Below, one piece after another: positions 10,281 to 22,385 of a stretch of 64,000 nucleotides of DNA. Positions within the stretch are counted from its first letter, which is position 1. The number at the start of each line of letters is the position of its first letter. The notes under the pieces are model-generated. The model was not told where the DNA came from, did not search any database, and worked only from the letters and a program-made list of their open reading frames with translations. The stretch lies in contig NC_089823.1 of the NCBI RefSeq assembly GCF_035046505.1, positions 229,546,604 through 229,610,603 on the forward strand. Reading direction: 5' to 3'. The DNA is from Tiliqua scincoides (Eukaryota; Chordata; Lepidosauria; Squamata; Scincidae). The position numbers were made by a program, and so were the translations under genes.

Positions 10281-12369
10281 ACTGTGTGTTGCAAAACACG
10301 GAACTCTGGGAATTAAAAAGAATTTGCATTGTATTTAATCACTCAGGTCAGAAGATTCATTAGGCAAATGTGCTAATACAGAATGACAGTGTCTGCTATA
10401 AAACGCAAGCTGGCAATTCTCAAGCATAGGATGGATGACAGGCTGGGACCAACAAAAATCATGGTCATATAGAGAAGCAGTTTCTTTGCTGAAAGAATGA
10501 GCATCATACATGCTAACCTCTGGCCTTTCAGCAGTATATCCACTCAGTATAAGTGCAGTCGACCAAGCTGGATGATGTCCCTTATTGTAAAGGATGTTCC
10601 TTACATGAAAGAGTTGCCTTTTATTTTAGAACTTCACGACTGCCATCAAATGCCATATTTATAGACATCCCAACACTCCACAGAACAAACACCACAGCTG
10701 TGCAGTGCTTCTGATTTTCAAACAACTTGATCTGACGTCCAAAAGCAACACAGACGATGCACTCTGGGATTTTTTTTTTTTTAAACCCTCCATGGAAGGA
10801 CAGCAAGCTGGCTACCTTTCATCTCTCCTTTGTTGGAACTCAGTGCAACTTGCTTTTCAAAAAGCTTTCACATCAGACGGTCGAAGAAAGGTAATTCACA
10901 TTTGGCAGGAAGTTCTGGACTCCGACCAAACTGCTCTCCCTCGTCTTTGTATTAGAAAAACATGAGGGGCCTGGATTATTTCTAAGGACACAGAAACATG
11001 AAATATGTTGAGCTAGAAAATGCTTGTGTACCGACAGTATTGTGTTGAAGGGCAATTGAATTATTTCTCAGAACAAGGGTGGTGGTAGAAGCTGCTAAGC
11101 TTGTTAAGGTGTATTTGATCCGTGAAGTGCAAATTCCAGAAGACTAGGAGTATTGTGTTAAGTGAGTATCACCTGGGTGTGCTTTGTAATGCCAGTGTGG
11201 GGTGCAGGGGGCATTTTCAAGGAAGATTCAGTAGGCAGAAGTGGTTACCTCTTCCCCAACCTGTTTATTTCTCCTTGCAAATCCCTCCATTACATTTGTT
11301 AAAACCCATTCTGCCCCCTCCTGGCTCCAGGACAGAAAAAGCTTGAGAGGGGCACTTGCAGCGGAGAATCAAAAGCCATGTGGTCAGTGAAATACACCCC
11401 AGTGAAACACACCCCAGTCTGCTGAGTCTATCCGACAAATACTCCCCCATTTTCTGTGGTTGCATATACTTGGCAAATACTGGTTTGGCATGTATGTGTT
11501 TGCAGTGTGTGATTCCACAATTGGGCCCCCACCAGACATGCAGTTGCCCCATGGTAAAACGCACCTGAGAGTCATATCCGTGCGTGTCAACATCCATGAG
11601 TGTCAACATTGCAGCTGCATGTTCATGCCCATTTAGGGGTTTCTTTATGGCAAGGGTCCCTTCTCCCACGTTGTCAATCACCTTTCATCCTTCAGCAGAC
11701 TTCCCAGCAGAACTTACCCACCAAAAAGGGCAAGAGTTTCTTCCTGAGAGCTTCCTTGATTTTGTTTCTGCAAGCCTTAAGGTCCTTGCAGCAGCGCATG
11801 TCCTTGAGCCTCTCTGAAATATCATCTGGACAGACTCTTTTTGCCAAATGAAGATTCTCAGCTTCTCCTCACCCCATAAAGGATTCCTCAGATGGCAAGG
11901 TAGCCCCTTGCTGCTGACAGGAATAGCCAGAACAGTTGGACCATCAGTTTTGTCTGTCATTACGTGATGCAAAATCCAAGCTAGGTCTACTTCCATGCCT
12001 TTCTCTCCTACATACCACAAGTGAAGGAGGGAGATTGTTGCCTTTTAAAGCCAAAAAACAAGGAGAGGCAAGCTATGATGAAGGAGGTCTCTGCTGGGAG
12101 ACAGCCCCGGGCACCATCTCCCCACCTTCAAGGACTCTAAACACACAGTATATCAAGAGCCATATGAGTTTTACCACCATACATTCCAAACCTTCATGGA
12201 ATATTTGCTACGCATGGAATAAAACATGAAAAGGTAAGTACTGTGGCTTATTCCATGGAAAATCTGTCACAGTTACAGAAACCCAAGTGGGTTTTGTATC
12301 TAAACATGCAGTACATCTGTGGGAATTGATGGTTTCCAGGTTTCTACACATTTAGTCTGGGCATTAGAC
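10281..12369. other. Unique DNA, about 2.1 kb, no gene seen
   Basis: No repeat family or exon is recognised. The short open frames in both directions lack any protein family signature and are probably chance. Confidence 0.4.
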
Positions 12370-12452
12370 TGCAATTCTATACATGCTTCTCTGGGTATGT
12401 GACCCATTGAGTTTTATGGGACCTACTTCTGAATAGACATGCATAAAATCAT
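12370..12452. mobile_element. Palindromic MITE (TTA-target type), worn
   Basis: GCAATTCTATACATGCTTCT leads into CCATTGAGTTTTATGGGACC and the reverse arm TTCTGAATAGACATGCATA. TTA lies just upstream. It is the same family as 6283-6373. Confidence 0.6.
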
Positions 12453-12614
12453 TCTGTTGGTCTGCTGTACACCAATCCAACGATTGCTGGGGCACTTTAA
12501 CACAATAGGGCTGTGTAGGACTCTTCTCATACTTGTAGGTAAAGGGTTAAGTTTAAACATGCAAGGATGATCTGATCTGTAACAGTTGTTTGAATTCAAG
12601 AAAATGGGAACACC

Positions 12615-12870
12615 TACAACTGAGGAATGCCTGCTAACTTGCAAAGAGATACTTTTTAAAGAAGTGCTCCTTACATATTTAGCAGGGAGGGAGCAATGTT
12701 CCTATTCATTTCAGCCTAACATCTTTTCTAGTGGCTGTTTCCTGGTGTTTCTTCAGCATTTTTTAAAGACTGTGAGTTCTTTTTGGACAGGAACTCCCAT
12801 TTATTTATCCTGCAACTGAAACTACTTTGTGAACTTTTTCGATGAAAAGCATACTGTATATAAATATAAA
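12615..12870 (+). repeat. L2-tailed SINE, old copy
   Basis: In order: CTGCTAACTTGCAAAGAGAT, TTTAGCAGGGAGGGAGCAAT, TCTAGTGGCTGTTTCCTGGT, GTTCTTTTTGGACAGGAACT, and the tail TTGTGAACTTTTTCGATGAA with GTATATAAATATAAATA. This is the plus-strand form of the SINE at 15848-16101, complete to its tail but diverged. Confidence 0.7.
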
Positions 12871-12875
12871 TACTA

Positions 12876-13227
12876 CAGCTTGGGCATCCCTTATCCCAAG
12901 TGGTTGGGACCACAAGCATTTTGGATATAAAATCTTTCCGTATTTTGGAATACTTGCATATACATCATGAGAGATCTTGGGGATGGGGCCCAAATCTAAG
13001 CACACCATTCATTTATATTTCATATACGCCTTATACACACAGCCTGAAGGTAATTTCATACAATATTTTTAACACATGAAACAAGGTTTGTGCATGAGAC
13101 ACAGTTTGTGATTTCATTTCTTTAGGCAAATAAGTTTTTTTTTTTTTTAAAGTCATTTTGGCACTCAAAAAACCGTATTTTGGAATACTCTGCATTTTGG
13201 AATTCCGGAAAAGGGAAGCCTACCCTG
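12876..13227. mobile_element. Tc1/mariner (Tigger-like) non-autonomous element
   Basis: The ends CAGCTTGGGCATCCCTTATC and the reverse of CAGGGTAGGCTTCCCTTTTC are flanked by TA (12874-12875, 13228-13229), the Tc1/mariner target. The interior includes GGAATACTTGCATATACATC and TCTTGGGGATGGGGCCCAAA, which I remember as near-identical to a mammalian Tigger-group MITE. At 352 bp it has no transposase. Confidence 0.75.
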
Positions 13228-14494
13228 TAACAACATCAACAACAACCGTATAGTACAATAACTTATAGTGGCCTGATATATAGTGGCCTGTCCAGTGAAC
13301 CCACTGAATGCATGTTCAATGATAATTTTAAATGAGCCAACATGTATCCAGGGTGTGGAGGTTATTCTGAATAGGAGGTGAGGTGTGGGGTTGAGATGAC
13401 CATCCATGCATTCAGTATGCATGCATCTTTACAGGAAGAGATCTTTGAATGAACAATTCCAGCAGAGACTTGCCTTAGTCGAGGCTGGTCAGCTTGGAGC
13501 TGTTCTTGAGAGCTGTTTTTGCAAGCACATGGCAGCCAAGAGTTTAAGCTCCAAACCAGGAAGTCCTGGGATCTGAATTTCACCTCTGCTGCCAACCCAT
13601 TTGCTTTGCAAGCCTCTGTTGCCTCTCCAACCAAGGGGCTGGTGTAAGAATGCTCACTGATGCTTCAAGGTGATTGTTGTAAATATTACAAGAAGAGGAT
13701 ACTTGGGAATTGCTTTGGGCACACATAAGTGCTATAAAATGGCTAAGCATGATTATTCTTAATCAGATGCTCTAGGCCTGGAGAGAATTCACAGGTGAGC
13801 AAAAAACAAAAACACTTTGGAAGTGTCTATTTGCAGTTCATGCCAAAATGAAACAACTGGGTCCATGTTTCAGGAAGCAGCAAAAAAAAAAGGGGGGGGA
13901 GGGGGAGTGTTCAGCTTTGCCAAAGAGATTTCATTTCTAAACTCTTAAGACATAATTAAAAAAAAATGTATAGAGTTCACCCAGCTCAGATAATAATATC
14001 TGAGGCTAACTCCAAGCCTTCCGGTAAAGCGCTCAAAATGCACGTCATTAAACTGCAGGGTTCACTTTTATATTTCACAAATTGGAGCGCACTTAATTAA
14101 GAATGCTGAGAGCAATCATGTGGGCATTTAAAAGATTTTCCTTGAAAATTGGGGAAAAAATGCATTCAATGCTTTGAATTCCATTTGTTTCATATTGACG
14201 GAATGCCTTGTTCCAAGGCTGCGTGATCCGCAGAAACATTCCCCATCATGCTTAGGAAATAAGAAGGTATCACGTCCCTCAAAGGGGGTGGAAGACAAGC
14301 AGTGAATGTGAGGAGCACTTTTTCTTTGTGATTTCTCCCCATTCTCTTTTTTTCACTTGGTGCAGCAAACACATATCTGGGTAGCTCAGCTGGAGGAAAA
14401 AGGGCTGGGAAAGGGGTGTTGCAGGTAAAACGTGATGGGCAGAGAAGTGGTTAAGCCCTGCCACTTCTCCCAGTCAAATCACACACGCACCCAC
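13228..14494. other. Mostly unique DNA; MIR-like trace at 13560-13755
   Basis: At 13560-13755 the sequence GGGATCTGAATTTCACCTCT, a pattern like a MIR middle, and GTGCTATAAAATGGC suggest a very old CORE-SINE. At 13930-14180 the DNA is AT-rich and unique (TTAATTAAGAATGCTGAGAG), a possible conserved non-coding block. No gene is seen. Confidence 0.4.
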
Positions 14495-14807
14495 CACTGG
14501 CAGACCTCCCATTCATTTGATGGGGCAAATGCCCCAGGTGCGGAAACTCATGCATCTTTAGGACCCCGAAGAAGCCTTTCTGAGGCTCCCAATTGGGTTG
14601 GAAACTACTTCCAGTTTCCGGAAACAGTTTAAGCGTCTGGGAACATTCAGGGGGCTTCCCTGATGCATCCTGGAGTTGTACAAGGTACCATGCCATCCAG
14701 GTAAGTGGGGGGGGGGATTTGCGCACAGGTGGGTGGTGACATCCTGCGGGGGGGGCACCATTGCAGACCTTTGCCCCGGGGTGTGGTGCTGGTGAATTCC
14801 ACCACTG
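14495..14807. mobile_element. hAT-like MITE with perfect 8-bp duplication
   Basis: GCACCCAC flanks the element exactly on both sides (14487-14494 and 14808-14815). The ends are CACTGGCAGACCTCCC and the reverse of CAGTGGTGGAATTCACC. Inner motifs GGGGCAAATGCCCC and TTTGCCCCGG match the element at 20643-20958. The 313 bp unit has no coding capacity. Confidence 0.85.
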
Positions 14808-14838
14808 GCACCCACCCATGTTTGTCCTGCATGTTTAC

Positions 14839-15187
14839 CAGTGGCATATCTAGGGTGTGGCAAGTGGGGACATCTGCCCTGGGCACTATTTGAAGGGGGC
14901 ACTGGGCTTGGACTTACCCATATTCTACTGGTGATGGTGCATTTTCACACCACAGCCAATGGTGCATTTTTACGCCAGCTTCAGGGGACCTCCAAAAAGC
15001 GTAAATGAACACAATTTTTCATTTCTTTTTCTTACTGGGGGGGGGGGCTTAGCATCCATGGATTTTTGCATAAATTCACTTTATGCACAGGGCTGGCTTC
15101 CCACCCCATGATCTCCCCTCCTTTGTTTTGACAAGGGCACAATTTTAGTGCTTGCCATGGGCGCCAATTTCCCTAGCTATGCCACTG
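14839..15187. mobile_element. hAT-like MITE, CAGTGGCATATCTAG type
   Basis: Ends CAGTGGCATATCTAGGG and the reverse of CAGTGGCATAGCTAGGG match over most of 17 bases. The flanks ATGTTTAC and CTGTTTCC agree at 6 of 8. A related element with worn ends is at 31477-31754. Confidence 0.8.
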
Positions 15188-15419
15188 CTGTTTCCCACTG
15201 AATGCTGTTAGTCCCTTTTCCATATACCTGTGAGAAATGTTTTGCTAGCAGTTATCTTAGAGAAAGAGGTGTGCTTTTATGGTTTTTTAAAGTAGATTTC
15301 AACAAAAATGAGAAGTGCAGAAAGCAGTGTTTAGTATTTTTATTCCAAGGGTGCATTTTAATAAATTACAATTATAAATTATAATCTCATTGAAAGTGTA
15401 CTGGGTAAGTGATATAGGT

Positions 15420-15735
15420 CAGGGATGTTTCACACAGAGGGTCGAATAGCATTCATCGTGCCTGCTGAGGACCGGAAGTGATGTCATTAGGCAGAAAGTG
15501 ATGTCATTAAATAGGTCATAACCAAAAATAAGCACTTTGTCCTCACTTAGGAACTCATAAACTGCAAATGACAGGAGAGAAAATCTTGATCTTATTTCAA
15601 GATATGGAAGAGCCCAATTTTCATGCGGACTGCCCTTTCAGTAGTAACTCCGCAGCACTGCTCAGCAGCTGAGAGCCCAAGAACATGCTTCCATAGGCTG
15701 CATCTGGCCCCAGGCCCTTATGTTTGACACCCCTG
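15420..15735 (+). mobile_element. hAT-like MITE, CAGGGGTGTCAAAC type
   Basis: It runs from CAGGGATGTTTCACAC to CTTATGTTTGACACCCCTG. The flanks ATATAGGT and ATATATGT agree at 7 of 8 with TA at the centre. The interior AAGTGATGTCATTA repeats and TGCAAATGACAGGAGAGAAA are shared with 42293-42590 and 4356-4612. Confidence 0.85.
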
Positions 15736-15847
15736 ATATATGTGGTATAGTGACAGCAGATGCGGCTACATGCATGTAGAGGTGTTAGAGAACAGTTTTA
15801 TTTTTTGGCAGATTTGAGGGGTGTTTTTTCCCACAAAAACAAGAATT

Positions 15848-16101
15848 ATTTTTATTATTATTAACAGTATTTATATACCGCTTTTTCAACTAAAAGTTCA
15901 CAAAGTTTACAGAGAAAAATCAAATAACTAAATGGCTCCCTGTCCCAAAAGGGCTCACAATCTAAAAAGATGCAAATGAATACCAGCAGACAGCCACTAG
16001 AACAGACAGTGCTGGGGTGAGGTGGGCCAGTTACTCTCCCCCTGCTAAAAAAAGGAGCACCCACTTGAAAAAAAGTGCCTCTTACCCAATTAGCAGGGGT
16101 T
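15848..16101 (-). repeat. L2-tailed SINE, well-preserved copy
   Basis: Read in reverse it has a tail TATATAAATACTGTTAATAA, a GTGAACTTTTAGTTGAAAAA stretch, a GAGCCCTTTTGGGACAGGGA motif and a TAGCAGGGGGAGAGTAACTG segment. Copies at 7120, 12615, 33080 and 34970 follow the same order. A polymerase III box was not clearly found at the 5' end, so the head type is unknown. Confidence 0.7.
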
Positions 16102-16911
16102 AATGCAGAATCTGCATTATCTGTTTTTACTTTGTTATCACCAAAAAACCCTTCACTACTTAGAAAAGATAAAGACCCATTCATCTGAATGGGGCCACTC
16201 CCAATGTTCTCTGACTCTACTCCACCAGTACTGCTGGGTCACCACTCCAATATGAAAACCCCCAAGTAGGACACAGGGCCTTCAGAATCCTCAGAACTGG
16301 CTGTTGTTAGGTATCAAGTCTTTTGCTGCCCCATCTTTGCAACCCCAGTTAGGCAGCATCACATTTTGCTAAGCAACAACACCCTGCTGAATCGGCCTCC
16401 TGCAAGTCCATTCAGATTTCGCACAACTTTGAGATTGTTATCTTTTTAATGCTGAGCCATATGTTTTCGAACACACAGCTGCCTTTGTTCAGAAGCGTCC
16501 AAAAATAGCCAGATCTGCCTCTGCTGAACAGAGTGCTAAATTATTTACATTTCAAAGCCCGTAAGTAGAAACAATGGCTGCATTTGCAGTCTGCTGCTCC
16601 AGCCAGAGATTTCTCCCCTCCTTCTGCAAACCTTATTAAGCCTCCACTTTTCTAACTTCCATTTAGCTCCCATTTTCAGTTATATTACAGGCGTTTCATG
16701 TTTTATTCTTTTAGTGCATTGAATGTTCTGAATTCAGGCGAGCAAGCCTGATTTATTTATTCATTTGACATATTGTGGTGGGGCTGCTGTCTTGTGGTGA
16801 GGTGACTACGGATTTGCTGTGAAGCAATGTCTGATCAAGGCATGAGAGATTTGACAAAATGATCCATGGATGTATCTTTATGGGAAACAGGGGATAATTC
16901 CTTGGTACAGC
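16102..16911. other. Unique DNA, no gene seen
   Basis: The 16310-16700 part is complex unique sequence with no recognised family. No exon is supported. Confidence 0.4.
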
Positions 16912-17129
16912 CAGTAGCATAGCTAGAGGGGTGCAAAGCACTGTGCAGGGAGCCCCTCCCCCTCCCTTCGGAGACATTCTGGGTGGAGGGAGCAAAATGG
17001 AGGCATTCACCTCTGTTTTGTCCCCCCCCCTTCGCTCGGAATGGCTCCGAAGGGGAGGGGGAGCCTACATGCCATGGTGAGGCCCCCTGCAAAACCTAGT
17101 GCCTTGCACCCCCTCTAGCTACGCCACTG
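16912..17129. mobile_element. hAT-like MITE with perfect 8-bp duplication
   Basis: GGTACAGC flanks it exactly (16904-16911, 17130-17137). The ends are CAGTAGCATAGCTAGAGG and the reverse of CAGTGGCGTAGCTAGAGG, and the inner arms are GTGCAAAGCACT and CCTAGTGCCTTGCAC. At 218 bp it is the best bounded member of the family first seen at 5254-5498. Confidence 0.9.
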
Positions 17130-18134
17130 GGTACAGCAGTCTTTCTGGACTGTTGGAACGGGAACGTCATCCATGCTTGGGGAAGGGGACACACTTCTGC
17201 TAAGGCAAGGGGGCTGATGCAAGCTATGTCTGCGCATGCATCTAAATGTGCATGTGGCTGAAGAAGCAGCAGTTTGAGGGGGTAGAGTCAGGCTGATTCA
17301 GGGGCAAATAGCAGCTGGGGGAGTTTGCATTTGGAAAATGACTCTGGAAGATAGGGTTAATTTCTCTATCCCTGCACACCACAGCTTGAAATAGAATCAG
17401 GCTTTTAGTTAACAAGACACTTCCGGGACTAAACGCACCTCTTCAAAGCACAATTAGCTACATGTCTACTTTGAGCCTTAGCTAAATGCTAGAAGCACCT
17501 TCTCTGGGAAACTGATATAAGGCAGCAGATGTAGTCAGAGAGTGTGTTCTGCTTGCCTCTATGTATGCTCTGCTTGTATGCGAAGCCAATTTTACTCAAT
17601 GCTACGTGTTTCCAGTGCTCTCTCTGCCAAAGGAAAGCAAGCCCAGGCAGCACTATCCGGGAACTTCTCACCCCTCGGGAAGTAGGAAGCAGGAAGCATG
17701 CAAGCATTTTTAGATGCTGCCTGTCCAATGCTATGATGTACAAGGTAGCTCTTTTATGCACCCAAAGGGCTGGTCTGACTGTACAAATCACTGCAAGGAA
17801 AAGGAGGAAGGGTTCCAACAGAAACATGCTATGCAAGATACGCAATAGATAGTGCTCAAATGCAGGCAAATAGGGTTGCTCTTATCCAATTAACATGGCT
17901 TCGGGTCGTGCCGCTAGTCACAGTGCAGAAAAGGGACTAAGGCTTGGGCCAGATGCTTCATGGGAAATGGGGATTTTATGCTTTAATGAGAGGTGGCATA
18001 ATTGATGCAACCTGGGAGTAGAGTTGCCAACTCTGCCTGAAGGTTCTCCTTGAGACACAGGCACACCCACACCTAACATAATGTAATATTGGAAATTCCT
18101 GAAGACCCCTAACATTCCGAGGGGGGGTACATTT
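17130..18134. other. Unique DNA, no gene seen
   Basis: Frames of 100-126 codons at 17489-17869 on both strands overlap each other and show no family signature. The stretch 18016-18130 (AGAGTTGCCAACTCTGCCTG) may be a repeat I cannot name. Confidence 0.35.
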
Positions 18135-18675
18135 GACCTTATTTCATCTCTGATTGCCAAGGGAGGTAGTGGATTCTCCCTCACTGGTGATCTTCAAGCA
18201 GAAGCTCCACAGGTACCTGCTGGAGATACTCTTGGACAGTGTTTCTCAACCAGTGGTACTTATACCACCAGCGGTACTTGAGGTGGTGTCCGTTGGTACT
18301 CATGGGACCCCAAGACCTCCACTGCCTGGCAGCAAGACCAGCAGTGCAATGCGACAAGCCGCCGTAGGAGGCCCGGCTCAGCAGGCAGAGCTCCAGCATG
18401 TACTTTTTGCGAGCTCAAAAAAGCCCTCCCAGCCACCCTGAGCCTCTTACCAGTGTTTGTTGGGTTGTGTGGCCTCCCAATCCAGAAGTAACTGGTGATG
18501 ACTTCATTGCCAGTTACCTCCAGTGGTGCTTTGAATAGATGGAACATATGAAGTGGTACAGCAGTAGACAAAAGTTGAGAAACACTGCTCTAGGGGGATT
18601 TCCTGTTATAGGCAGGGGGTTTGGTCTAGATGACCTTGTGGACCCCTTCCAACTCTATGAGTTTATGATTCCATA
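18135..18675 (+). mobile_element. CR1 LINE 3' end, split by a hAT element
   Basis: Left part: GGGAGGTAGTGGATTCTCCC and TCTTCAAGCAGAAGC code for the last residues of CR1 ORF2. Right part: GTCTAGATGACCTTGTGGAC and CCAACTCTATGAGTTTATGATTCC are the classic CR1 3' UTR end and its short tail repeat. The hAT element 18237-18587 interrupts it. Confidence 0.85.
18237..18587. mobile_element. hAT-like MITE inside CR1
   Basis: The ends CAGTGTTTCTCAACCAGTGG and the reverse of CAGTGTTTCTCAACTTTTG are nearly identical. The flanks CTCTTGGA and CTCTAGGG agree at 6 of 8. It lies wholly within the CR1 3' UTR, so it is younger than that copy. Confidence 0.85.
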
Positions 18676-20642
18676 CTATGGGCAACAGAGAACAAGGCTC
18701 TGTTTTAATCCTGTTACTCCCATTCCCCCTCCCCCAACCTACTGGTGCATATCAGGCTGTATCTCTCTTGAAAAATGGATGGTGTTAAGGAGGCAAACCA
18801 ACCTGACACAAACAAGGGCAGAACTATTATGTGTTTACAGCTGTGTTAAAGAAGGCATGGAATGGAAAAACAAACAATTCCACCTTAAAAACAATGAGGA
18901 GCACCTTAAGATTTTTCCTGGCTGTTTGCCACAGCAAATGCTTCAGGCTGGAGTTTAATCAAAAGGAAATGTACTTTTTGTGCAGGGGGGAGGATGGGCA
19001 GTTTAAATGGATTCTGCTCTTGGTGTGGTTTTTTTTGTTTTTTTTGTTTTTAACTTTTCAAGCCTATTCCACTAGGTTTTTTTTTTGTCTTGCAACAAAA
19101 TATGCCAAATTGATTTTCCAATTTTGCCTTCAGCCCTCCTTTATGTCTGTTTTGATTTATTTGCGTAGGTTTATAACCTACACTTTCCGCAAGCACTGTG
19201 GGCGGGTGTTAGCACTTAGACAACGAGGCTGTAAAAGATTTATTTCTAAACACACAGTCTGGACCTGTGAAAAAATTCACGGTCTGTGTATTTTGCTCCT
19301 ATCCTTTCCCCCCATTGTACATCCTACCTCTTTGCTTATTTTTTTTCATACAAATTAAAACCGACTCCTAAATTTTTCCCCCACTGCTTTTCATTTTTTT
19401 TAAAACTTTGGTTAGTCTAAATTAATTTATGAAATTCAGTGCCACCGTGATCTACGTGGTCTTTTCAGGTGTGAACAGTGATGATCCACTTCCCTGCCCA
19501 ATCACTTCTGCTCTCCTTGCTGCCCCTTTAAATAAAACAGGAAGTGTGGGACCCACATAGGAAATCCCAGTATGACTTCCTGTTTTGTTAAAAATGATTG
19601 TGTGGAATGGAATGAGGTAGGTGGCTGCATTTTGATATTTTTTTCTGGGTTTTTTTTTGGGGGGGGTAGTTTTGTGGCAGGGATGGGTCAGCAGCGGTGG
19701 ATCCAGTTGGGACGTCCCTGTATGGTACCTACATTTCCAAGGCAGGATGCCAGTAAATATGAGTTGATGGGCAGTGACAGCGAGAGGGGTCTGTTGCCTA
19801 CATGTGCTGTTACTCATGAGCTTCCTACAGGCATCTGGCTGGCCATTGTGGAAAGCAGAATGCTGGAAAAGATTAACCCCTGATCTGATCTAGCAAAGCT
19901 TTAAGTTCTCATACAAAGCGCAGGGCTGAACTCCACTCCCCCCCCCCCCAGCAACCTGGCACCAGCACTAGGCGGAAGGGTTAAGTGCTCCCTCCTGTCC
20001 ACCAGCTATCTCCTCCTCCTAGCATTCCCCCAGCCCCATATTAGCACTGTGATGGAAGCACATGGCTGGGAAGCTTGGGTTTCCCTTCTAACGTCTGGAA
20101 CACATGCTTACAAGTGAGTAAGCACAAACTTGGAGTCTACTTCCAAAACCTGATTTTCCTGCTCTCCTATTCAACTACCAGATGAGGATTCTATTTTCCT
20201 CTTATACATTCCTTTTAATCAGACCATTAGTATTCTCACTGATTAACCAGCTACTTCTCAATTTAATTAAAATTTAGGCTATATTTCTTTTTATCAGGAG
20301 CCAAAGGTTCCAATTACATTTTATTCTCATTATACCAGGGCTGACTCCAGTTAGCCAAGAATACCAGAGGTACTCCTTAACCCTTTCCTTATGCTGAAAG
20401 AGAAAGTAATAGCTTGGTCCTTCTTCTGCCTTCCAACTCCCCTGCCAACCCTCTTGATTTATGCGATCTCATTCAGGATTCTCATACTCTTTTGTAGCAC
20501 AGATGTGAACCATAATTTTTACATCCTGGGAGACAAAAAAATTAGCCTCTATCTATATAGATGTAAAAGTCAGCTTCAAAACTTCTGTCACACTGCAGCA
20601 GGATCAAGTGCTAATTTGGAAACTTCTTTGTCTGGTAGTTCC
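18676..20642. other. Unique DNA, about 2 kb, no gene seen
   Basis: The 175-codon frame at 18831-19358 is driven by T-rich DNA and has no family signature. The block at about 19150-19320 (GGGCGGGTGTTAGCACTTAG and following) is complex unique sequence. A short inverted pair, AAAACAGGAAGT and ACTTCCTGTTTT, occurs at 19536-19585. Confidence 0.35.
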
Positions 20643-20958
20643 CAGTGGTGGACTTCCCCAGCCTCGCGCCTGGGGCAAAGGTCCGCGATGGCACCCCCTT
20701 GCAAGATGCTGCTGCCCCCCCTGCGCATGAATCTGTCCCCCCCCCCACTCACCAAATCACAACAGAGCCTTGCTCAGGATGAACTGGGGAAGCCATCTGA
20801 GGCTTCCCTGAACTCTTAAACTGTGCTTCTGGCAAACCAGATGCACAGTTTTCAACCATGTTGGGAGCCTCAGTAAGGCTTCCGCATGGTCCTAGAGGTG
20901 CGCAGGGCTCCACGCCTGGGGCATTTGCCCCTTTCAGTAAATGGCAGGTCCGCTACTG
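20643..20958. mobile_element. hAT-like MITE, CAGTGGTGGACTTC type
   Basis: It has the ends CAGTGGTGGACTTCCCC and the reverse of CAGTAGCGGACCTGCC, with the inner CTGGGGCAAAGGTC and GGGGCATTTGCCCC motifs of the element at 14495-14807. The flanks do not form a convincing 8-bp duplication. Confidence 0.7.
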
Positions 20959-21079
20959 ATTGCTTCCCATGTGTAGTAGGAGGTGGGAGCAAAAGCGCCC
21001 CCTCCTGGCACTCCTGCCATGCCTCGAAAACCACCAGCTGTCCACACAGGGCTTTCCAGTTTGAACAGAGCCATGATGC

Positions 21080-21328
21080 GTCTGTCCCAAGTTAGAGGGA
21101 TGGCAGCTCAGGGGTGAGCCCTTCTCTGTAGTGGTGCCACAACTATGGAATTCCCTTCCAGGGGAATTAAAAACTACCCCCTCCCTCATGGCTTTTCAGT
21201 GAGGGTTCACCGCATGTCTGTTTTGTCTGGCGTTTGGGTAATGGGTTGATATTTGCCCTCTGTGCCTCTGTAATAGTGCCGTGGCTTGGCTGCTTCTTTC
21301 TGGACCAAATAGTTACCCCCCCATGGCG

Positions 21329-21362
<34 letters not shown>

Positions 21363-21430
21363 AAATTATTGTCACACTGTTAGCTGCCTTGGCATTTACT
21401 TTGGCATGGAAAAAAACAATATAATTTTTG
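21080..21430 (+). mobile_element. L2-like LINE 3' end with (GT)n
   Basis: GGTGCCACAACTATGGAATT and CCTTCCAGGGGAATTAA correspond to the AAPxLWNSLPxEL end of L2 ORF2, followed by a GCTTTTCAGTGAGG stretch. The tail AGCTGCCTTGGCATTTACTT leads to TATAATTTTTGATGAT. A (GT)n run occupies 21331-21360. Confidence 0.65.
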
Positions 21431-21696
21431 ATGATAAGGAGGAGGAGGATGGAGGAGGATTAAATCAAGTTGATTCTTGACTTTTATCTGGGAAAGCGAC
21501 TCTGCTTGTCCACTATAAGGGCTGCTTGTCTATGCTGCTTTGTGCACTTAGGCTTGAGGTCTGGATTGTCAGGGCTGGCCCAAAATCTCCTGGCAACCCA
21601 AGGTAGCGTGCCAAATGCTGTCTCCTGTTGGAACATTTAACAGCAATGGTCAGTCTCTGGCAACTGGAAGTACTGTATTTCTTGTAACATCTAGTT

Positions 21697-22018
21697 CAGG
21701 GGTGACCAGACTTGTCTAATCTAATAGCCGTGTATGATAAATTTCTGATGTTTGAAAGATATTTGAGAGCTGCAATACTTAAGAAGCATTTTAATTCTTA
21801 AGCATATTTAACCCCCATGAACATTACACTTACGTTTTAATCTAACAGACCCTCAGTTTATACCCAGTATATAATTATAGAGCTTCATATATTTTTTAAA
21901 TTTACCTTTTATATTAATTGTGACGCAAAAAAGGGGCTCAGCCAACACATTTCCACAAGCTGCACATTATATGGTAAGAGCCACATGTGACTTGCAGCCA
22001 TGGTGTAGCCACCCACGA
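21697..22018. mobile_element. hAT-like MITE with perfect 8-bp duplication
   Basis: ATCTAGTT flanks the element exactly (21689-21696, 22019-22026), with TA at the centre. The left end is CAGGGGTGACCAGACTTG, and the right end reads CGTGGGTGGCTACACC in reverse. The interior is AT-rich with GAGCTGCAATACTTAAGAAG and AAGAGCCACATGTGACTTGC. Confidence 0.8.
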
Positions 22019-22385
22019 TCTAGTTCCACCCTCAAAATCCTGTGCAAAGAAAGGGATAGTGGCCCTAAAGTTCAGTTCTCAAAAGAGAGCTGTCAGATTT
22101 GAGCCTGCCTGGCAGCTGTGGACTGCCACTGAAAGTCTTGCCCTCTCAACCCTCTGGCCACTGGGTTACTGGGACAATGCTTTCTGTCCACAGTAATGGC
22201 CTAGCTCTGACAGCCTGCACTTCCCGCCCCCAAAATAGCAACTCTGGTGAGGGGGTCCCTGATCTGGATCGCTACTGTGGCAGGAGAGGGCCTTTAATTT
22301 GTAATCCTTCCACTGTACCAATCTGGATTTGGCTTCACAGTGGCTGCTGTCTGAGATAGAATGCTGTCAGTGGTTCTAGTGGGCA

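Noticed and set aside
18831-19358. 175-codon plus-strand open frame with hydrophobic stretch
   Set aside because: The FFLFFLFL-type run comes from T-rich DNA. No start context, splice signals or family signature supports a gene.
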